Assembly: GCA_028280265.1 (NCBI GenBank) | Contig: JANQMD010000052.1 | Coordinates: 1 to 46,646 of the forward strand | DNA: 46,646 bases | From: Flavobacteriaceae bacterium | Lineage (GTDB): Bacteria > Bacteroidota > Bacteroidia > Flavobacteriales > Flavobacteriaceae | Direction: 5' to 3' | Shown here: piece after piece, positions 1-9,245 of the stretch | How the letters are laid out: each line of letters starts with the position of its first letter | Position numbering within the stretch: the stretch's first letter is position 1 | Program-made: the position numbers and the translations under genes | Notes under the pieces: generated by a model | Told to the model about the DNA's origin: nothing | The model's database searches: none | The model's input: the letters and a program-made list of their open reading frames with translations, nothing else

Positions 1-10
1 AGTAAATGTG

Positions 11-45
11 TTAATTAAGAATATTTAATAGGGGGTCTTAATTAA
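11..45. repeat. AT-rich inverted repeat at the window start
   Basis: TTAATTAAGA at 11-20 is matched exactly by its reverse complement TCTTAATTAA at 36-45, with a 15-base spacer containing GGGGG. No T-tract follows directly, so it is a weak terminator candidate for whatever lies left of the window, or a protein site. No gene is seen in 1-259. Confidence 0.4.
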
Positions 46-120
46 ACTTAATAACATGTATAAAAAGAACAATAACAATGTAAAAATACAGATGATATAC
101 ATGCTGTACAATACCGAGAT

Positions 121-155
121 TTGGGGAAATTTTTGCCTCCCCAAAAAAGGGGAGG
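121..155 (+). promoter_or_regulatory. Two mutually exclusive hairpins in the ABC gene leader
   Basis: TTGGGGA at 121-127 can pair with TCCCCAA at 138-144. CCTCCCC at 136-142 can pair with GGGGAGG at 149-155 across an A6 loop. The two hairpins share bases 138-142, so only one can form at a time. They lie about 105 bases before the ATG at 260. There is no clear T-tract, so this is at most a switch-like leader or an accidental G/C block in AT-rich DNA. Confidence 0.35.
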
Positions 156-259
156 AGAGAATGTAATAAAGAAATAAGGAAAAGCCTGAAAAATATGAAA
201 AGAATGATTCATCATTTCATAACAAATGTTGCACTGAAAACACTATTTTTATCAAACGT

Positions 260-1927
260 ATGCTAAAAGTTAATCATCTTACTGTCACTTTCAAAACTGG
301 GAAATCTATAAATAAAGTTGTAGAGGATATCTCTTATTCAATAGAAGAAAATGAGATTCTTGGAGTAGTTGGTGAATCTGGTAGCGGAAAGTCTATCACA
401 GCACTTTCTTTATTAGGGCTATTGCCTAAAAATGCAGATGTGCAAGGAGAAATTTTTTTTCAGGGAGAAAATCTCACTTCTTTAAGTGAAAAGGAGCTAC
501 AAAAAATAAGAGGATCTAAAATTGGAATGATTTTTCAAGAACCTATGAGTTCTTTGAACCCTACACTTACTTGTGGTAGACAGATTGATGAAATTTTGAA
601 GAAGCACACCCATCTTACAAAGAAAGAACGATCCAGCCAGGTGATTTCTCTTTTTGAAAAAGTAAAATTGCCAAGACCAGAAGAAATCTATCAATCATAC
701 CCTCATCAAATAAGCGGCGGTCAAAAGCAACGGGTTATGATTGCCATGGCCATTGCTTGTAAACCATCGTTGTTGATTGCAGATGAACCTACAACTGCGT
801 TAGATGTTACTGTACAAAAAGAAATTCTTTTGTTGCTGAAAGAATTACAGCAGGAGACTCAAATGAGCATTTTATTTATATCGCACGATTTGTCGTTGGT
901 TTCTGAAATTGCAGACAAAGTGATGGTAGTTTATAAGGGGACTATTGTAGAAAAGGGAACAGTTCAGAAGGTCTTTAAAACTCCTCAAAAAGAATATACA
1001 AAAGCATTGATCCAATCAAAACCTAGCTTAGAATATCGATTAAAAAAACTTCCTACAGTAAACGATTTTATTTCAAAAAAGATGGTCTCAGAGATTTATA
1101 CTGATGCGGAGAGAGATCATCATCACAAACACTTGTATAAAGAATCCCCTCTTTTAGAGATTATAGATGTCAAAAAATACTATACAACAAATCGATGGCT
1201 AGGGAAAGAAAAAGAAGTTCGCGCGGTAGATGGAGTTTCTTTCCGAGTTTTTGAAGGAGAAACTTTAGGACTTGTGGGAGAGTCAGGGTGCGGAAAAACT
1301 ACACTGGGAAGAACCATCCTACACTTAGAGAAAATCACCGAAGGAAGTATCTTTTACAAAGGGAAAGATATTACTCATTTGTCTAGAGAATCTTTAAAAC
1401 AGCTTCGTAAAGAGATTCAGATTATTTTTCAAGATCCTTTTTCTTCTCTAAATCCAAGACTCTCTGTTGGGGAATCGATTTTAGAACCCATGAAAGTTCA
1501 CGGAATATTGTCTGGTAAAAATGAACGAAAAGAACAGGTTTTAGAATTGTTACATAAGGTAGGATTGTCTGAAGATCATTACCACAGATTTCCACATGAG
1601 TTTTCAGGAGGGCAAAGGCAGCGAATAGGAATTGCCAGAGCTATTGCTCTTCATCCTAAGTTAATTATCTGTGACGAGTCGGTATCTGCATTGGATGTCT
1701 CTGTTCAAGCACAAGTCTTGAATCTTTTGAATGATTTAAAAACAGAATTTCAGTTCTCATATATTTTTATTTCTCACGATTTGGCTGTGGTAAAATACAT
1801 GTCAGATCAATTGGTTGTTATGAACCAAGGAAAAATCGAAGAGCAAGGAGATGCAGATGATATTTACCGAGTTCCTAAGTCTAAATATACTTCAAATTTA
1901 ATCGATGCAATTCCCAAAGGAATCTGA
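260..1927 (+). CDS. Oligopeptide/dipeptide ABC transporter ATPase, two fused nucleotide-binding domains
   Basis: A 555-residue cytoplasmic protein that would power import (or processing) of peptides or small solutes. It contains two complete ABC ATPase domains of the DppD/DppF (OppD/OppF) type in one chain, the arrangement seen in YejF and GsiA. Domain 1 has Walker A GESGSGKS at 38-45, signature SGGQKQR near 153, Walker B LLIADEP and H-loop SHD. Domain 2 has Walker A GESGCGKT at 340-347, signature SGGQRQR, LIICDES and SHDLAVV. Walker B of domain 2 ends DES instead of the usual DEP. Each half ends in the oligopeptide-type C-terminal extension. No permease or binding-protein gene is adjacent in the window, so the substrate is open. 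It is followed by 67 bases and the envelope operon on the same strand. Confidence 0.93.
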   Translation: MLKVNHLTVTFKTGKSINKVVEDISYSIEENEILGVVGESGSGKSITALSLLGLLPKNADVQGEIFFQGENLTSLSEKELQKIRGSKIGMIFQEPMSSLNPTLTCGRQIDEILKKHTHLTKKERSSQVISLFEKVKLPRPEEIYQSYPHQISGGQKQRVMIAMAIACKPSLLIADEPTTALDVTVQKEILLLLKELQQETQMSILFISHDLSLVSEIADKVMVVYKGTIVEKGTVQKVFKTPQKEYTKALIQSKPSLEYRLKKLPTVNDFISKKMVSEIYTDAERDHHHKHLYKESPLLEIIDVKKYYTTNRWLGKEKEVRAVDGVSFRVFEGETLGLVGESGCGKTTLGRTILHLEKITEGSIFYKGKDITHLSRESLKQLRKEIQIIFQDPFSSLNPRLSVGESILEPMKVHGILSGKNERKEQVLELLHKVGLSEDHYHRFPHEFSGGQRQRIGIARAIALHPKLIICDESVSALDVSVQAQVLNLLNDLKTEFQFSYIFISHDLAVVKYMSDQLVVMNQGKIEEQGDADDIYRVPKSKYTSNLIDAIPKGI

Positions 1928-1994
1928 AAACTTCTGCTTTTTCAATCCTTGAATTAATGGTATATTGCGCCATAATGAAACTTAAAAAAGAAAA

Positions 1995-3011
1995 ATGAAG
2001 ATAATTGTTCCGATGGCAGGAATTGGGTCTCGCTTAAGACCACATACATTGACAATTCCAAAACCTCTTACTATCATTGCTGGAAAATCAATTGTGCAAA
2101 GATTGGTGGAAGACATTGCAGGAGTAGTGAATCAAGAAATAGAAGAAATCGCATTTATCATAGGACCTGCTGCAAAGGGATTTCCAGCGGATACTGAAGA
2201 GAAATTAGTTGCCATTGCAAAAGAGTTAGGAGCCAAAGGAGCTGTTTATGTACAAGAAGAGGCATTGGGAACAGCCCATGCAATTCACTGTGCGAAAGAA
2301 TCATTGAGTGGCCCTTGTGTTGTGGCTTTTGCTGATACACTTTTCAAGGCAGATTTTACACTCGATGCTGAAGCTGATGGTGCTATTTGGGTAAAGCAGG
2401 TTGACGACCCGAGTGCTTTTGGAGTGGTAAAAATGAGTGACGGATACATTACTGATTTTGTTGAAAAACCCAAAGAGTTTGTCTCTGATTTAGCCATTAT
2501 AGGTATTTACTATTTTAAAAATGGTGATAAATTGTCTGAAGAGATTCAATATCTGATAGATAATGATATAAGACCCTCAGGAGAGTTTCAATTAACAGAA
2601 GTTTTAGAAACTTTAAAGCAACAAGGTGCTAAATTTATACCTGGAAAAGTAGATGTTTGGATGGATTGTGGTAAAAAAGACCCAACGGTAGATACCAACA
2701 AACAAGTGCTAGGCTTTGAACAAGAGGCTGGTAATAATTTGGTCGATTCTTCCGTTGTATTAGAGAACTCTCAAATTGTGGAGCCCTGTTATATAGGGAA
2801 GAATGTGGTTCTAAAAAATTCTAAAGTAGGACCGTATGTTTCTTTAGGAGAGAACAGTGTGGTTGAAAATTCTGAAATTCAGAACTCTTTAATTCAAACA
2901 AATGTCCAAATTTCCAATGCTCGTTTGGAGAATGCTATGATTGGAAACCATGCAAAATACAATCAAAATTATACTTCAGTGAGTATAGGAGACTATACCG
3001 AATTAGTTTAA
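1995..3011 (+). CDS. NDP-sugar pyrophosphorylase (nucleotidyltransferase) with left-handed beta-helix tail
   Basis: A 338-residue cytoplasmic enzyme expected to join a sugar-1-phosphate to an NTP and make an activated sugar for glycan synthesis. The N-terminus carries the nucleotidyltransferase signature MAGIGSRLRPHT with the IPKPL lysine around residue 23. A GTAHA-like substrate loop and FVEKP follow. From about residue 245 the chain has imperfect hexapeptide repeats (VVLENS, YIGKNVVLKNS, SVVENSEI) of a left-handed beta-helix, as in GlmU, RmlA-long and GDP-mannose pyrophosphorylases. Nucleotide and sugar specificity cannot be read from the sequence. It is first in a four-gene same-strand run with an EnvC-like protein, and the next gene starts 16 bases after its stop, which points to an envelope role. 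Confidence 0.88.
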   Translation: MKIIVPMAGIGSRLRPHTLTIPKPLTIIAGKSIVQRLVEDIAGVVNQEIEEIAFIIGPAAKGFPADTEEKLVAIAKELGAKGAVYVQEEALGTAHAIHCAKESLSGPCVVAFADTLFKADFTLDAEADGAIWVKQVDDPSAFGVVKMSDGYITDFVEKPKEFVSDLAIIGIYYFKNGDKLSEEIQYLIDNDIRPSGEFQLTEVLETLKQQGAKFIPGKVDVWMDCGKKDPTVDTNKQVLGFEQEAGNNLVDSSVVLENSQIVEPCYIGKNVVLKNSKVGPYVSLGENSVVENSEIQNSLIQTNVQISNARLENAMIGNHAKYNQNYTSVSIGDYTELV

Positions 3012-3027
3012 TTTAATAAGAATACAA

Positions 3028-3981
3028 ATGAAGAAAAGGATCGTGCTTTTGGCTTTTATATGGTTATGGTGTTATCCTTTTGTCATTTCTGCTCAGGATA
3101 GTATTCCAGCAAAACAGTCGCTAGCCGAAGAAAAAGAATTAAAATTTCAGGAATATTTTTTTAAGGCCCTTTCGGAAAAGTCGATTAGAAATTATCAGAA
3201 AGCAATTGAGAGTTTAGAGCAATGTAATGAGATTTTTCCAGAGGATGTAACCGTGCTTTTTGAGTTCTCAAAAAATTATTACGCGCTTAATAAAACAATA
3301 GAAGCAAAAGTCTTTATTCAAAGAGCACTGGCGAAAGATCCCTCTAATCTTTGGATGTTGAAACATTTTGTTGCCATTTACAAGAAGGAACGAGATTTTC
3401 AGAAAGCGATTGAGATTCAGAAAAAAGTCGTTGCTATCGATCCTAAGATGAGAGAAGAACTCGTACGATTGTATTACTTAAATCGGAATTACAACCTTGC
3501 CATTGAAGAGATGAATGCTTTGCAAAATGAGAGAGGATTGTCTAAGAATTTACAACGATTAAAAGAGAGTCTAATAGCTAGGAAGAGTCCAGCTAAAAAA
3601 ATCCTCAAAACAGAAGAAACACTTTCATCTTTGATACAGACTTTTGAAAATGATAATTCTTCATTTGAAATCTTAAAGAAGTTATTAGAAAAAGTATATA
3701 CTGAGGATAAAAAGCTACTCGAAAAATACAGTAACCTAGGAATTGAACTATTTCCTGCACAGCCTTTTGCATATTTAATGAGAGCAAAATCTTTATTAGA
3801 AATGAATAAAGCGCATCAAGCACTTTCATTTTTAGAAAGTGGTATCGATTTTGTTATAGATAATCCTGGATTAGAATCAGAGTTTTACCTGACGATGGCT
3901 AAGGCTTATGATGGATTAGGAAATTCAGTCAAAGCTCAAGAGTATAGGGCCAAAGCAAAAAAAATCAAGGCAGTTAAATAA
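3028..3981 (+). CDS. Exported tetratricopeptide-repeat protein
   Basis: 317 residues. The first 22 form a signal peptide ending VISAQ, so the protein is periplasmic or outer-membrane associated. The rest is alpha-helical with TPR-like units, for example the helix pairs around SIRNYQKAIESLEQC and FQKAIEIQKKVVAIDP and a final pair near the C-terminus (AKAYDGLGNSVKAQEYRAKA). No catalytic motif is visible; the likely role is as a protein-binding scaffold. The stop codon is directly followed by the ATG of the DUF4292 lipoprotein at 3982, so the two are almost certainly co-translated. The conserved setting with EnvC suggests work in envelope or division assembly, but this is inference. Confidence 0.85.
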   Translation: MKKRIVLLAFIWLWCYPFVISAQDSIPAKQSLAEEKELKFQEYFFKALSEKSIRNYQKAIESLEQCNEIFPEDVTVLFEFSKNYYALNKTIEAKVFIQRALAKDPSNLWMLKHFVAIYKKERDFQKAIEIQKKVVAIDPKMREELVRLYYLNRNYNLAIEEMNALQNERGLSKNLQRLKESLIARKSPAKKILKTEETLSSLIQTFENDNSSFEILKKLLEKVYTEDKKLLEKYSNLGIELFPAQPFAYLMRAKSLLEMNKAHQALSFLESGIDFVIDNPGLESEFYLTMAKAYDGLGNSVKAQEYRAKAKKIKAVK

Positions 3982-4776
3982 ATGAAGTTTTTCAAGTATA
4001 TCATCATTGCGGCTTTTTTCATAACAGCGTGCAAAACAACTAAAGTAGTTATAGAAACTGCTGCCCTGAAAAAGATGTCTGCGAGAAAGATTGTTAAAAA
4101 ACATAACGAGAATATCTTTTCTGCAAATACACTTGAATCGAAAATAAAAGTTCGATATACGAACAACAGAGGAGGTCAAAGAAAGCGTCATACCTTTACT
4201 GCTCGATTACGGATGAAAAAAGATTCATTAATATGGATTCAAGGAAAAAAATCGGTTGTCTCTGTTTTCAAAATAAAAATTACCCCTGAATCATTTAGTT
4301 TCTACTCTTTGGTCGATAAGGTTTTTTATGAAGGAGACTATGAGATTATAGAAAAAATGCTTGGGATAGAAATCAGTTTTTCTCAATTGCAAAACCTATT
4401 GATTGGGAAAAGTATCTTTGAGATGAAAGGAAAGCGATTTAAGTCTGAAATCGTCGAAAATTCATACAAATTAACACCTAAAGAACAAGAAGACTTATTT
4501 GATGTTTTTTTCAAAATAAATCCAAAGAATTACAAGTTAGACCAAATGTTGGTTAAAAACGAAGTAAAAAATGAAACACTAAGAATAGATTACAATGCCT
4601 ACTCTGAATTGAAAAATAACATCATCCCAACAAAGATGATGATCAATGCTACCAAAGGAGAAGATGCATATACTTGGATTGATATGGAAGTAAGATCATT
4701 AAAAATAAACGAGCCTCTAAAAGTTCGCTATAAAATCCCTTCTGGTTATAAACGTTTAGAGTTAAATGCTGAATAA
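3982..4776 (+). CDS. DUF4292 family lipoprotein
   Basis: 264 residues with a lipoprotein signal: a hydrophobic stretch followed by ITAC with the lipidation cysteine at residue 17. The mature part is beta-rich and has the look of DUF4292, a LolA/LolB-like fold family of Bacteroidota, with the conserved region around KKDSLIWIQG and repeated short beta strands. The function is unknown; a lipid- or lipoprotein-binding role is a guess from the fold. It starts at the base after the upstream TPR gene, and its last 11 bases overlap the start of the EnvC-like gene, so translation of all three is probably coupled. Confidence 0.85.
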   Translation: MKFFKYIIIAAFFITACKTTKVVIETAALKKMSARKIVKKHNENIFSANTLESKIKVRYTNNRGGQRKRHTFTARLRMKKDSLIWIQGKKSVVSVFKIKITPESFSFYSLVDKVFYEGDYEIIEKMLGIEISFSQLQNLLIGKSIFEMKGKRFKSEIVENSYKLTPKEQEDLFDVFFKINPKNYKLDQMLVKNEVKNETLRIDYNAYSELKNNIIPTKMMINATKGEDAYTWIDMEVRSLKINEPLKVRYKIPSGYKRLELNAE

Positions 4777-5980
4777 ACTTCGTTACATACCCTTCCTCTT
4801 TATTTTTCTATTGACACTGCCTGCGTCTGCACAAAAGACAAGAAAACAGCTAGAAAAAGATCGAAAAAGACTGCAAAAGGAGATCAGACAAGTAAACAAG
4901 CTTCTTATTGATGTTCAAAAGAAAGAAAAGAATGCATTAGAAGATTTGAAGGACCTAAACCAAAAAATTAGTGTCCGTGAAAGATTAATTAGTACGATCA
5001 ACCTAGAATCTCAACAGTTGATAAAAGAGATTGATGACAATGAAATAGAGATGAGTGTTCTAGAAAAACAATTGAAGGAGCTGAAAAAGGATTATGGCGC
5101 TATGATCTACAAATCTTACAAGAGTAGATCACAACAAAACAGAGTACTCTTTTTACTGTCTTCAAAAAACTTTTACCAAGCTTACAAAAGGGTTCAATAT
5201 ATGAACCAATATGCAAATTTTAGAAAAAAGCAAGGTGAACAAGTTGTTCTCAAAACAAAGAAAGTACAACAGTTAAATGATTCCCTCTCATTTCAAAAAC
5301 AATTAAAAGATACATTAATTGCGAATGAAGAGATTCAGAAATTAAAAATTCTAGAAGATAAGAAAAGTCAAGAGAGCTTAATTTCTCAGATCAAAAGGAA
5401 AGAGAGAAAACATAAAAAAGATCTTAGAAATAAGCAGAAAGAGGAGAAGAGAATTGCAGATCGAATAGATAAGTTAATACGAGATGCCATTGCCAAAGCA
5501 AATGCTAAAAAAGGGGTGAGCAAATCGAAAGGGTTTTCCTTAACCCCCGAAGCAAAAGCACTTGCCAATCGTTTTGAGCAAAATAAAGGGAATTTACCTT
5601 GGCCCGTAGAAAGAGGCTTGGTTGTTCGTCGCTTTGGAAGACAGGCTCATCCTGTATACAAGGGAACTTATATCAACAGTACAGGAATTCATATTGCAAC
5701 TCAAAAAGGATCGAATGCCGAATCTATTTTTAATGGAGAAGTCATGGCAATTCAGACACAATCAGAAGGCCGTAAATCGATACTTGTTAGGCATGGAAAT
5801 TACATTTCTGTGTATAATAATCTGGAAAGCATATTTGTAAAAACTGGAGACAAGGTTAAAACAGGACAAGCCTTGGGTAAAATTTTCACAGATAGAATTA
5901 CTGGCAAGACAAAACTGGTTTTTGTGATATTTAAAGATGCCAATCGTATTAATCCGTCTACTTGGCTTTCTAAAAGATAA
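4766..5980 (+). CDS. EnvC-like murein hydrolase activator with degenerate LytM/M23 domain
   Basis: 404 residues: signal peptide (cleavage after PASAQ), a long charged coiled coil from about 25 to 250, then a LytM/M23 domain at about 285-404. The domain keeps the overall pattern (FGRQAHPV, later INPSTWL) but lacks the usual zinc ligands. The HxGxD region reads STGIHIAT (G307-H309), and the final HxH position reads LVFVIF (384-389). H343 in HGNYISVYN remains. That is how EnvC/NlpD-type activators look: the domain does not cut peptidoglycan but switches on amidases during cell separation. The ATG at 4766 overlaps the DUF4292 stop and gives a good signal peptide. It is the last gene of the 1995-5980 run. 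Confidence 0.88.
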   Translation: MLNKLRYIPFLFIFLLTLPASAQKTRKQLEKDRKRLQKEIRQVNKLLIDVQKKEKNALEDLKDLNQKISVRERLISTINLESQQLIKEIDDNEIEMSVLEKQLKELKKDYGAMIYKSYKSRSQQNRVLFLLSSKNFYQAYKRVQYMNQYANFRKKQGEQVVLKTKKVQQLNDSLSFQKQLKDTLIANEEIQKLKILEDKKSQESLISQIKRKERKHKKDLRNKQKEEKRIADRIDKLIRDAIAKANAKKGVSKSKGFSLTPEAKALANRFEQNKGNLPWPVERGLVVRRFGRQAHPVYKGTYINSTGIHIATQKGSNAESIFNGEVMAIQTQSEGRKSILVRHGNYISVYNNLESIFVKTGDKVKTGQALGKIFTDRITGKTKLVFVIFKDANRINPSTWLSKR

Positions 5981-6092
5981 ATTTAGAGGCCTTAATTACA
6001 TCAAAATGCCACCTCAATCTAACAGTGTTTATCCTGCGAGTCAGGCTGAGCGGATGTATTGTTATAAAAGAATGCGAACAGTCTAAACCACC
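5981..6092. other. Convergent intergenic spacer with one intergenic-repeat fragment
   Basis: The 112 bases between the EnvC-like gene and the converging oxidoreductase hold no clear hairpin terminator. The segment GTCAGGCTGAGCGGA at 6040-6054 resembles the start of a short repeat that I recall as common between genes in Flavobacteriia. It would be a single truncated copy here. Confidence 0.35.
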
Positions 6093-7685
6093 TTAAGATT
6101 GCTTTAAAACTTTTTTCAACATATTTTTCTTAGTAACTACAGATGCTGTGAGTACTCCAGAAAACAAAGCTGCTGCTACTCCAGCAGTAACAATGTCTTG
6201 ACCTGTTAAATACAAGTTCTTAATAGGAGTTCTGGGTTGTAAAAAACGCTGTCTAAAACGATTTGGACTATGATCCAATCCGTAAATCTCACCTTTGTCA
6301 TAATTGACAAAATGTTGTGTAGTTAATGGCGTGGAAAGTTCATAGTGCTGTACTTTTCCTTTTGCTTGAGGAATGTGTTTGTATAAAACATCCAATAACC
6401 GATTGGAAATTTTTTCTTTCAACTCGTTATACTCTTCGCCTCTTTTCATCCATCTGCTGCCTTCCCATTTCGCAAACTTTTCATACGGGACTAAGGTAAT
6501 GATATCGATGGTACTCTTGCCTGGATATCTTCTATTCCAATCAGGGTCTTTAGCAGAAGGAAAAGAAATATATACAACAGGAAACTCCGTTTCTAGATCG
6601 TTGAGGTATCTTTCTACACAGGCATCATGATCCAAGTCACTTGGATAAATCCAGTAATTTGTTTTTGGTAATTGGAGTTCTTCTGGAGACCCTTCCAGTC
6701 CTATGTACAAACAAGCATGAGATACAGACCGTTTTACCTTAGAGAGTTGATTAAAAAGCGAATGTTTTTTTGCCAAAGATTCTGGGAGTAATTTTTCATA
6801 AGTAGCCATGATTCCAGCTCCACTAATAATATTCTTTGCAGTAAATGTTTTACCATCTTTCATTTGAACTCCATAAGCTTTATTCGCTTTAATGAGAATT
6901 TCATTCACTTCTGCGCTAATTAAAATAGTTCCTCCTGATTTTTCAATCACTTTATCAGTAGTTTCTGCGATTTGAGAGGAACCCCCAATTGGAAAATTTC
7001 CGCCACTTAAATAATGCCTAACAACAGAAGCATGCATGATAAAACTACTTTCTTTTGGAGGCAATCCATAGTCGCCATACTGACCCGTAAGTACTTTTAT
7101 TAACTCTTGGTTTTTGGTGAGTGAAGACAAAACTTCATAGGTAGTTTTGTCTGAAAATTCATGAAAAGGCTTCCTCATTTTAGCACCTATCACTTTTCGT
7201 AATAAAGAGGGCAAGGCTTTTTCCATATAAAACTTTCCACTTGCTTTTACAGCAGCAAAAACGAGATCTAGATGTTGATTAATAGCATCTTTCTCTTCAG
7301 GGAAATATTGGTATAATTTTTCTTTAAAGTTTTGAGTGCCTTTTACAAAATCATACTCTTTGTTGCCAATAATAATTTTGTCATAAACCTCACCTATATC
7401 TGCCCATTTCAGTTGCTCTTCCGTAATGTAATCGAAGAGTTTTTTTACAATAGATTTTGGTCGTTGCACTTCTCCTATGTAATGTATTCCAACATCCCAT
7501 TCGTATCCTTTCCGTTTAAAAATGTGTGTAAATCCTCCTGCCGTATAATGTCTTTCTAAAACCAGTACTTTCTGACCTTCTTTAGCAAGAATAGCAGCGG
7601 TGGTTAGGCTTCCCATTCCCGATCCTATGATTATGGTATCGTAATGTTCTGCCAATTTTGGATTTTTCTTATAAGATTGAATCAT
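6093..7685 (-). CDS. FAD-dependent oxidoreductase, RetSat/phytoene-desaturase (CrtI) family
   Basis: 530 residues. The N-terminus has the dinucleotide-binding Rossmann motif GSGMG (21-25) with the ribose-binding glutamate at about 44 (LVLERH), followed by AGGFTHIFKRKGYEWDVG, which is characteristic of the CrtI / retinol saturase / carotene isomerase group. The C-terminus contains NLYLTGQDIVTAGVAAALFSG, the second FAD-contacting segment. Members reduce, desaturate or isomerise polyenes such as carotenoids or retinoids; the exact substrate is not evident. No carotenoid gene (crtB, crtY) is next to it. It stands alone on the minus strand, converging with the EnvC-like gene. Confidence 0.87.
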   Translation of the reverse strand: MIQSYKKNPKLAEHYDTIIIGSGMGSLTTAAILAKEGQKVLVLERHYTAGGFTHIFKRKGYEWDVGIHYIGEVQRPKSIVKKLFDYITEEQLKWADIGEVYDKIIIGNKEYDFVKGTQNFKEKLYQYFPEEKDAINQHLDLVFAAVKASGKFYMEKALPSLLRKVIGAKMRKPFHEFSDKTTYEVLSSLTKNQELIKVLTGQYGDYGLPPKESSFIMHASVVRHYLSGGNFPIGGSSQIAETTDKVIEKSGGTILISAEVNEILIKANKAYGVQMKDGKTFTAKNIISGAGIMATYEKLLPESLAKKHSLFNQLSKVKRSVSHACLYIGLEGSPEELQLPKTNYWIYPSDLDHDACVERYLNDLETEFPVVYISFPSAKDPDWNRRYPGKSTIDIITLVPYEKFAKWEGSRWMKRGEEYNELKEKISNRLLDVLYKHIPQAKGKVQHYELSTPLTTQHFVNYDKGEIYGLDHSPNRFRQRFLQPRTPIKNLYLTGQDIVTAGVAAALFSGVLTASVVTKKNMLKKVLKQS

Positions 7686-7993
7686 GAAGATAATTTTAGG
7701 GATACATTCGTGCTAAGATACAACCAAAATGAGATAGATAAAAAAGTGAAAAGAAAACTTAGTTAATGTGATTTTAGTATAAAAAAATTGATGTCAGCCC
7801 GCATGAGGCGCTCAGGTTTGAGTGTTTTTCTGTCAAACTGAGCTTGTAGAAGTTAAGAAAAATGTATCGAAAATAATCGACCTTCAAATTCAAAAAGTGA
7901 TTCTCAATATACACTTCAGCTTTTTTTGACAAGCTGTGAGTGATTCACTCAGGACACTCGAAATTGATACTTTTTGAGTAGTCACTTGTGTAC
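7686..7993. repeat. 308-base gene-free spacer with degraded palindromic intergenic repeat
   Basis: There is no open frame of note. The core (about 7796-7984) holds several arms: GCTCAGGTTTG (7810-7820) against CAAACTGAGC (7834-7843, one bulge), AGCTTGT (7841-7847) against ACAAGCT (7929-7935), and TGAGTGA-T-TCACTCA (7937-7951). Phrases such as CAAACTGAGCTTGTAGAAG, ATCGAAA and CACTCGAAATTGATAC resemble the dispersed 'GAGCTTGTCGAAG / TCGAGA' palindromic repeats that I recall from flavobacterial intergenic regions. I read it as an old, mutated copy folded back on itself. Confidence 0.5.
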
Positions 7994-8641
7994 CTACTCA
8001 CGATATTGAATTTCTGCTCTCACAGTATTAAATACACTTACTACTTCGGAGTTTTTTGTTGTGTAAAGATTATAGTGGGGATAAATTTTCTTTAAGTCTG
8101 AAATCGTTAAATAGTTAGGGTGATATATTTCTAAAATGGTAACGTAAGGAAATGTTTTATTGTCTTTAGAGATATTAAAGTTATATAGATAAACGGCAAG
8201 TTTTCCATCTGTTTTAATATTCATTAACGGGTTGATAGAGGTTTGCTTTTGGAGGTCAAATACACCAAAATAAATGGGATTTTTTTGAATTTCCCAGCCA
8301 TGACTTTTAAAGGTTTTACCAATAGAAGAACCGTTTAAGATTAACTGATGTTCTTTGCTGTAAAGAGAATCAATTACAGAAGGATAATAAACCAGAGCAT
8401 AGGTCCGAGTTATTTTTTGTCCATAGTGTAAACTGTATAAATTAGAAACTCTCAAAACATCATCACTTTTCAAAACATCAATACCATAGCTACCATACTT
8501 CATAGTTATGCGTTCGCTATTTAGAAGTTTGGCAGAATAAAAATTTACGTCCTCTGAGACATTTTGATCTTTACATCCTAAAACAAAAAAACAGACTATG
8601 AATAGGAAATGTAATGGCTTTACTTTTAGCAAATTTTTCAT
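7994..8641 (-). CDS. Hypothetical lipoprotein
   Basis: 215 residues, not recognised. The N-terminus is a lipoprotein signal (hydrophobic run ending FVLGC, lipidated cysteine at 23), so it should be anchored in a membrane facing the periplasm or the surface. The mature part is a mixed alpha/beta sequence with many Tyr, Ser and Lys, with no repeats or catalytic motif I can name. It lies 25 bases downstream of the thioesterase start on the same strand and could share its transcript. The flanking repeat region at its 3' side suggests a variable neighbourhood. Confidence 0.75.
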   Translation of the reverse strand: MKNLLKVKPLHFLFIVCFFVLGCKDQNVSEDVNFYSAKLLNSERITMKYGSYGIDVLKSDDVLRVSNLYSLHYGQKITRTYALVYYPSVIDSLYSKEHQLILNGSSIGKTFKSHGWEIQKNPIYFGVFDLQKQTSINPLMNIKTDGKLAVYLYNFNISKDNKTFPYVTILEIYHPNYLTISDLKKIYPHYNLYTTKNSEVVSVFNTVRAEIQYRE

Positions 8642-8666
8642 TAAAATTATTTAGTAAGATAAATTG

Positions 8667-9179
8667 TTAAGAAGTAAATAATGCTCTTAATTCTGTAGCA
8701 TCATTGGTGCTCATCTTTCCTGCTAAGACAAGGCTTAGCTGTTTTCTTCTCAATGCTCCATCGTAACGATTTTTCTCTAAATCTGTCTCGGGAATTATTT
8801 TAGGAACTTCAACAGGTCTCCCAGTTTCATTCACAGCTACAAAAGTGTAAATTCCTTCATTTACTTTTGTTTTAGAACCAGACTGACGATCTTCAATCCA
8901 TACATCTACATAAATTTCCATAGAAGATCTAAAGGCTCTAGAAACTTTAGCTTCAATCGTTACAACACTTCCTACAGGAATAGTATTGTTGAAAGCAACA
9001 TGATTTACAGAGGCAGTAACAACGATTCGTCTCGAATGTCTTCTTGCAGCAATACTACATGCACGATCCATTCTGGCCAACAATTCGCCTCCAAATAAAT
9101 TATCGAGGTAATTGGTTTCTCCGGGTAATACTAAGTCTGTTAGTATGGTTAATGATTCACTTGGCGTTTTAGGTCTCAT
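8667..9179 (-). CDS. Acyl-CoA thioesterase, hotdog fold (YciA/BACH type)
   Basis: 170 residues, a normal single-hotdog length. It hydrolyses acyl-CoA to free acid and CoA in the cytoplasm. The family hallmark region GETNYLDNLFGGELLARMD (about 20-38) is present, including the asparagine and aspartate that shape the active site, followed by the central strand VVTASVNHVAFNNTIPVGS and the VDVWIED strand. The chain-length preference is not predictable. It is on the minus strand between the HU/SPOR membrane protein and a lipoprotein gene. The ATG at 9179 agrees with the family start. Confidence 0.9.
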   Translation of the reverse strand: MRPKTPSESLTILTDLVLPGETNYLDNLFGGELLARMDRACSIAARRHSRRIVVTASVNHVAFNNTIPVGSVVTIEAKVSRAFRSSMEIYVDVWIEDRQSGSKTKVNEGIYTFVAVNETGRPVEVPKIIPETDLEKNRYDGALRRKQLSLVLAGKMSTNDATELRALFTS

Positions 9180-9245
9180 CTCGTCATTTTTATGTAAAGA
9201 TAGACAACACGTCTTAGAGTCAGTAAAGAAAAAAGTGAAAATTAA

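Noticed and set aside
3925..4191. Two overlapping minus-strand open frames over the DUF4292 start
   Set aside because: They are Phe-rich translations of A-rich plus-strand coding sequence, and the plus-strand genes are tightly packed there.
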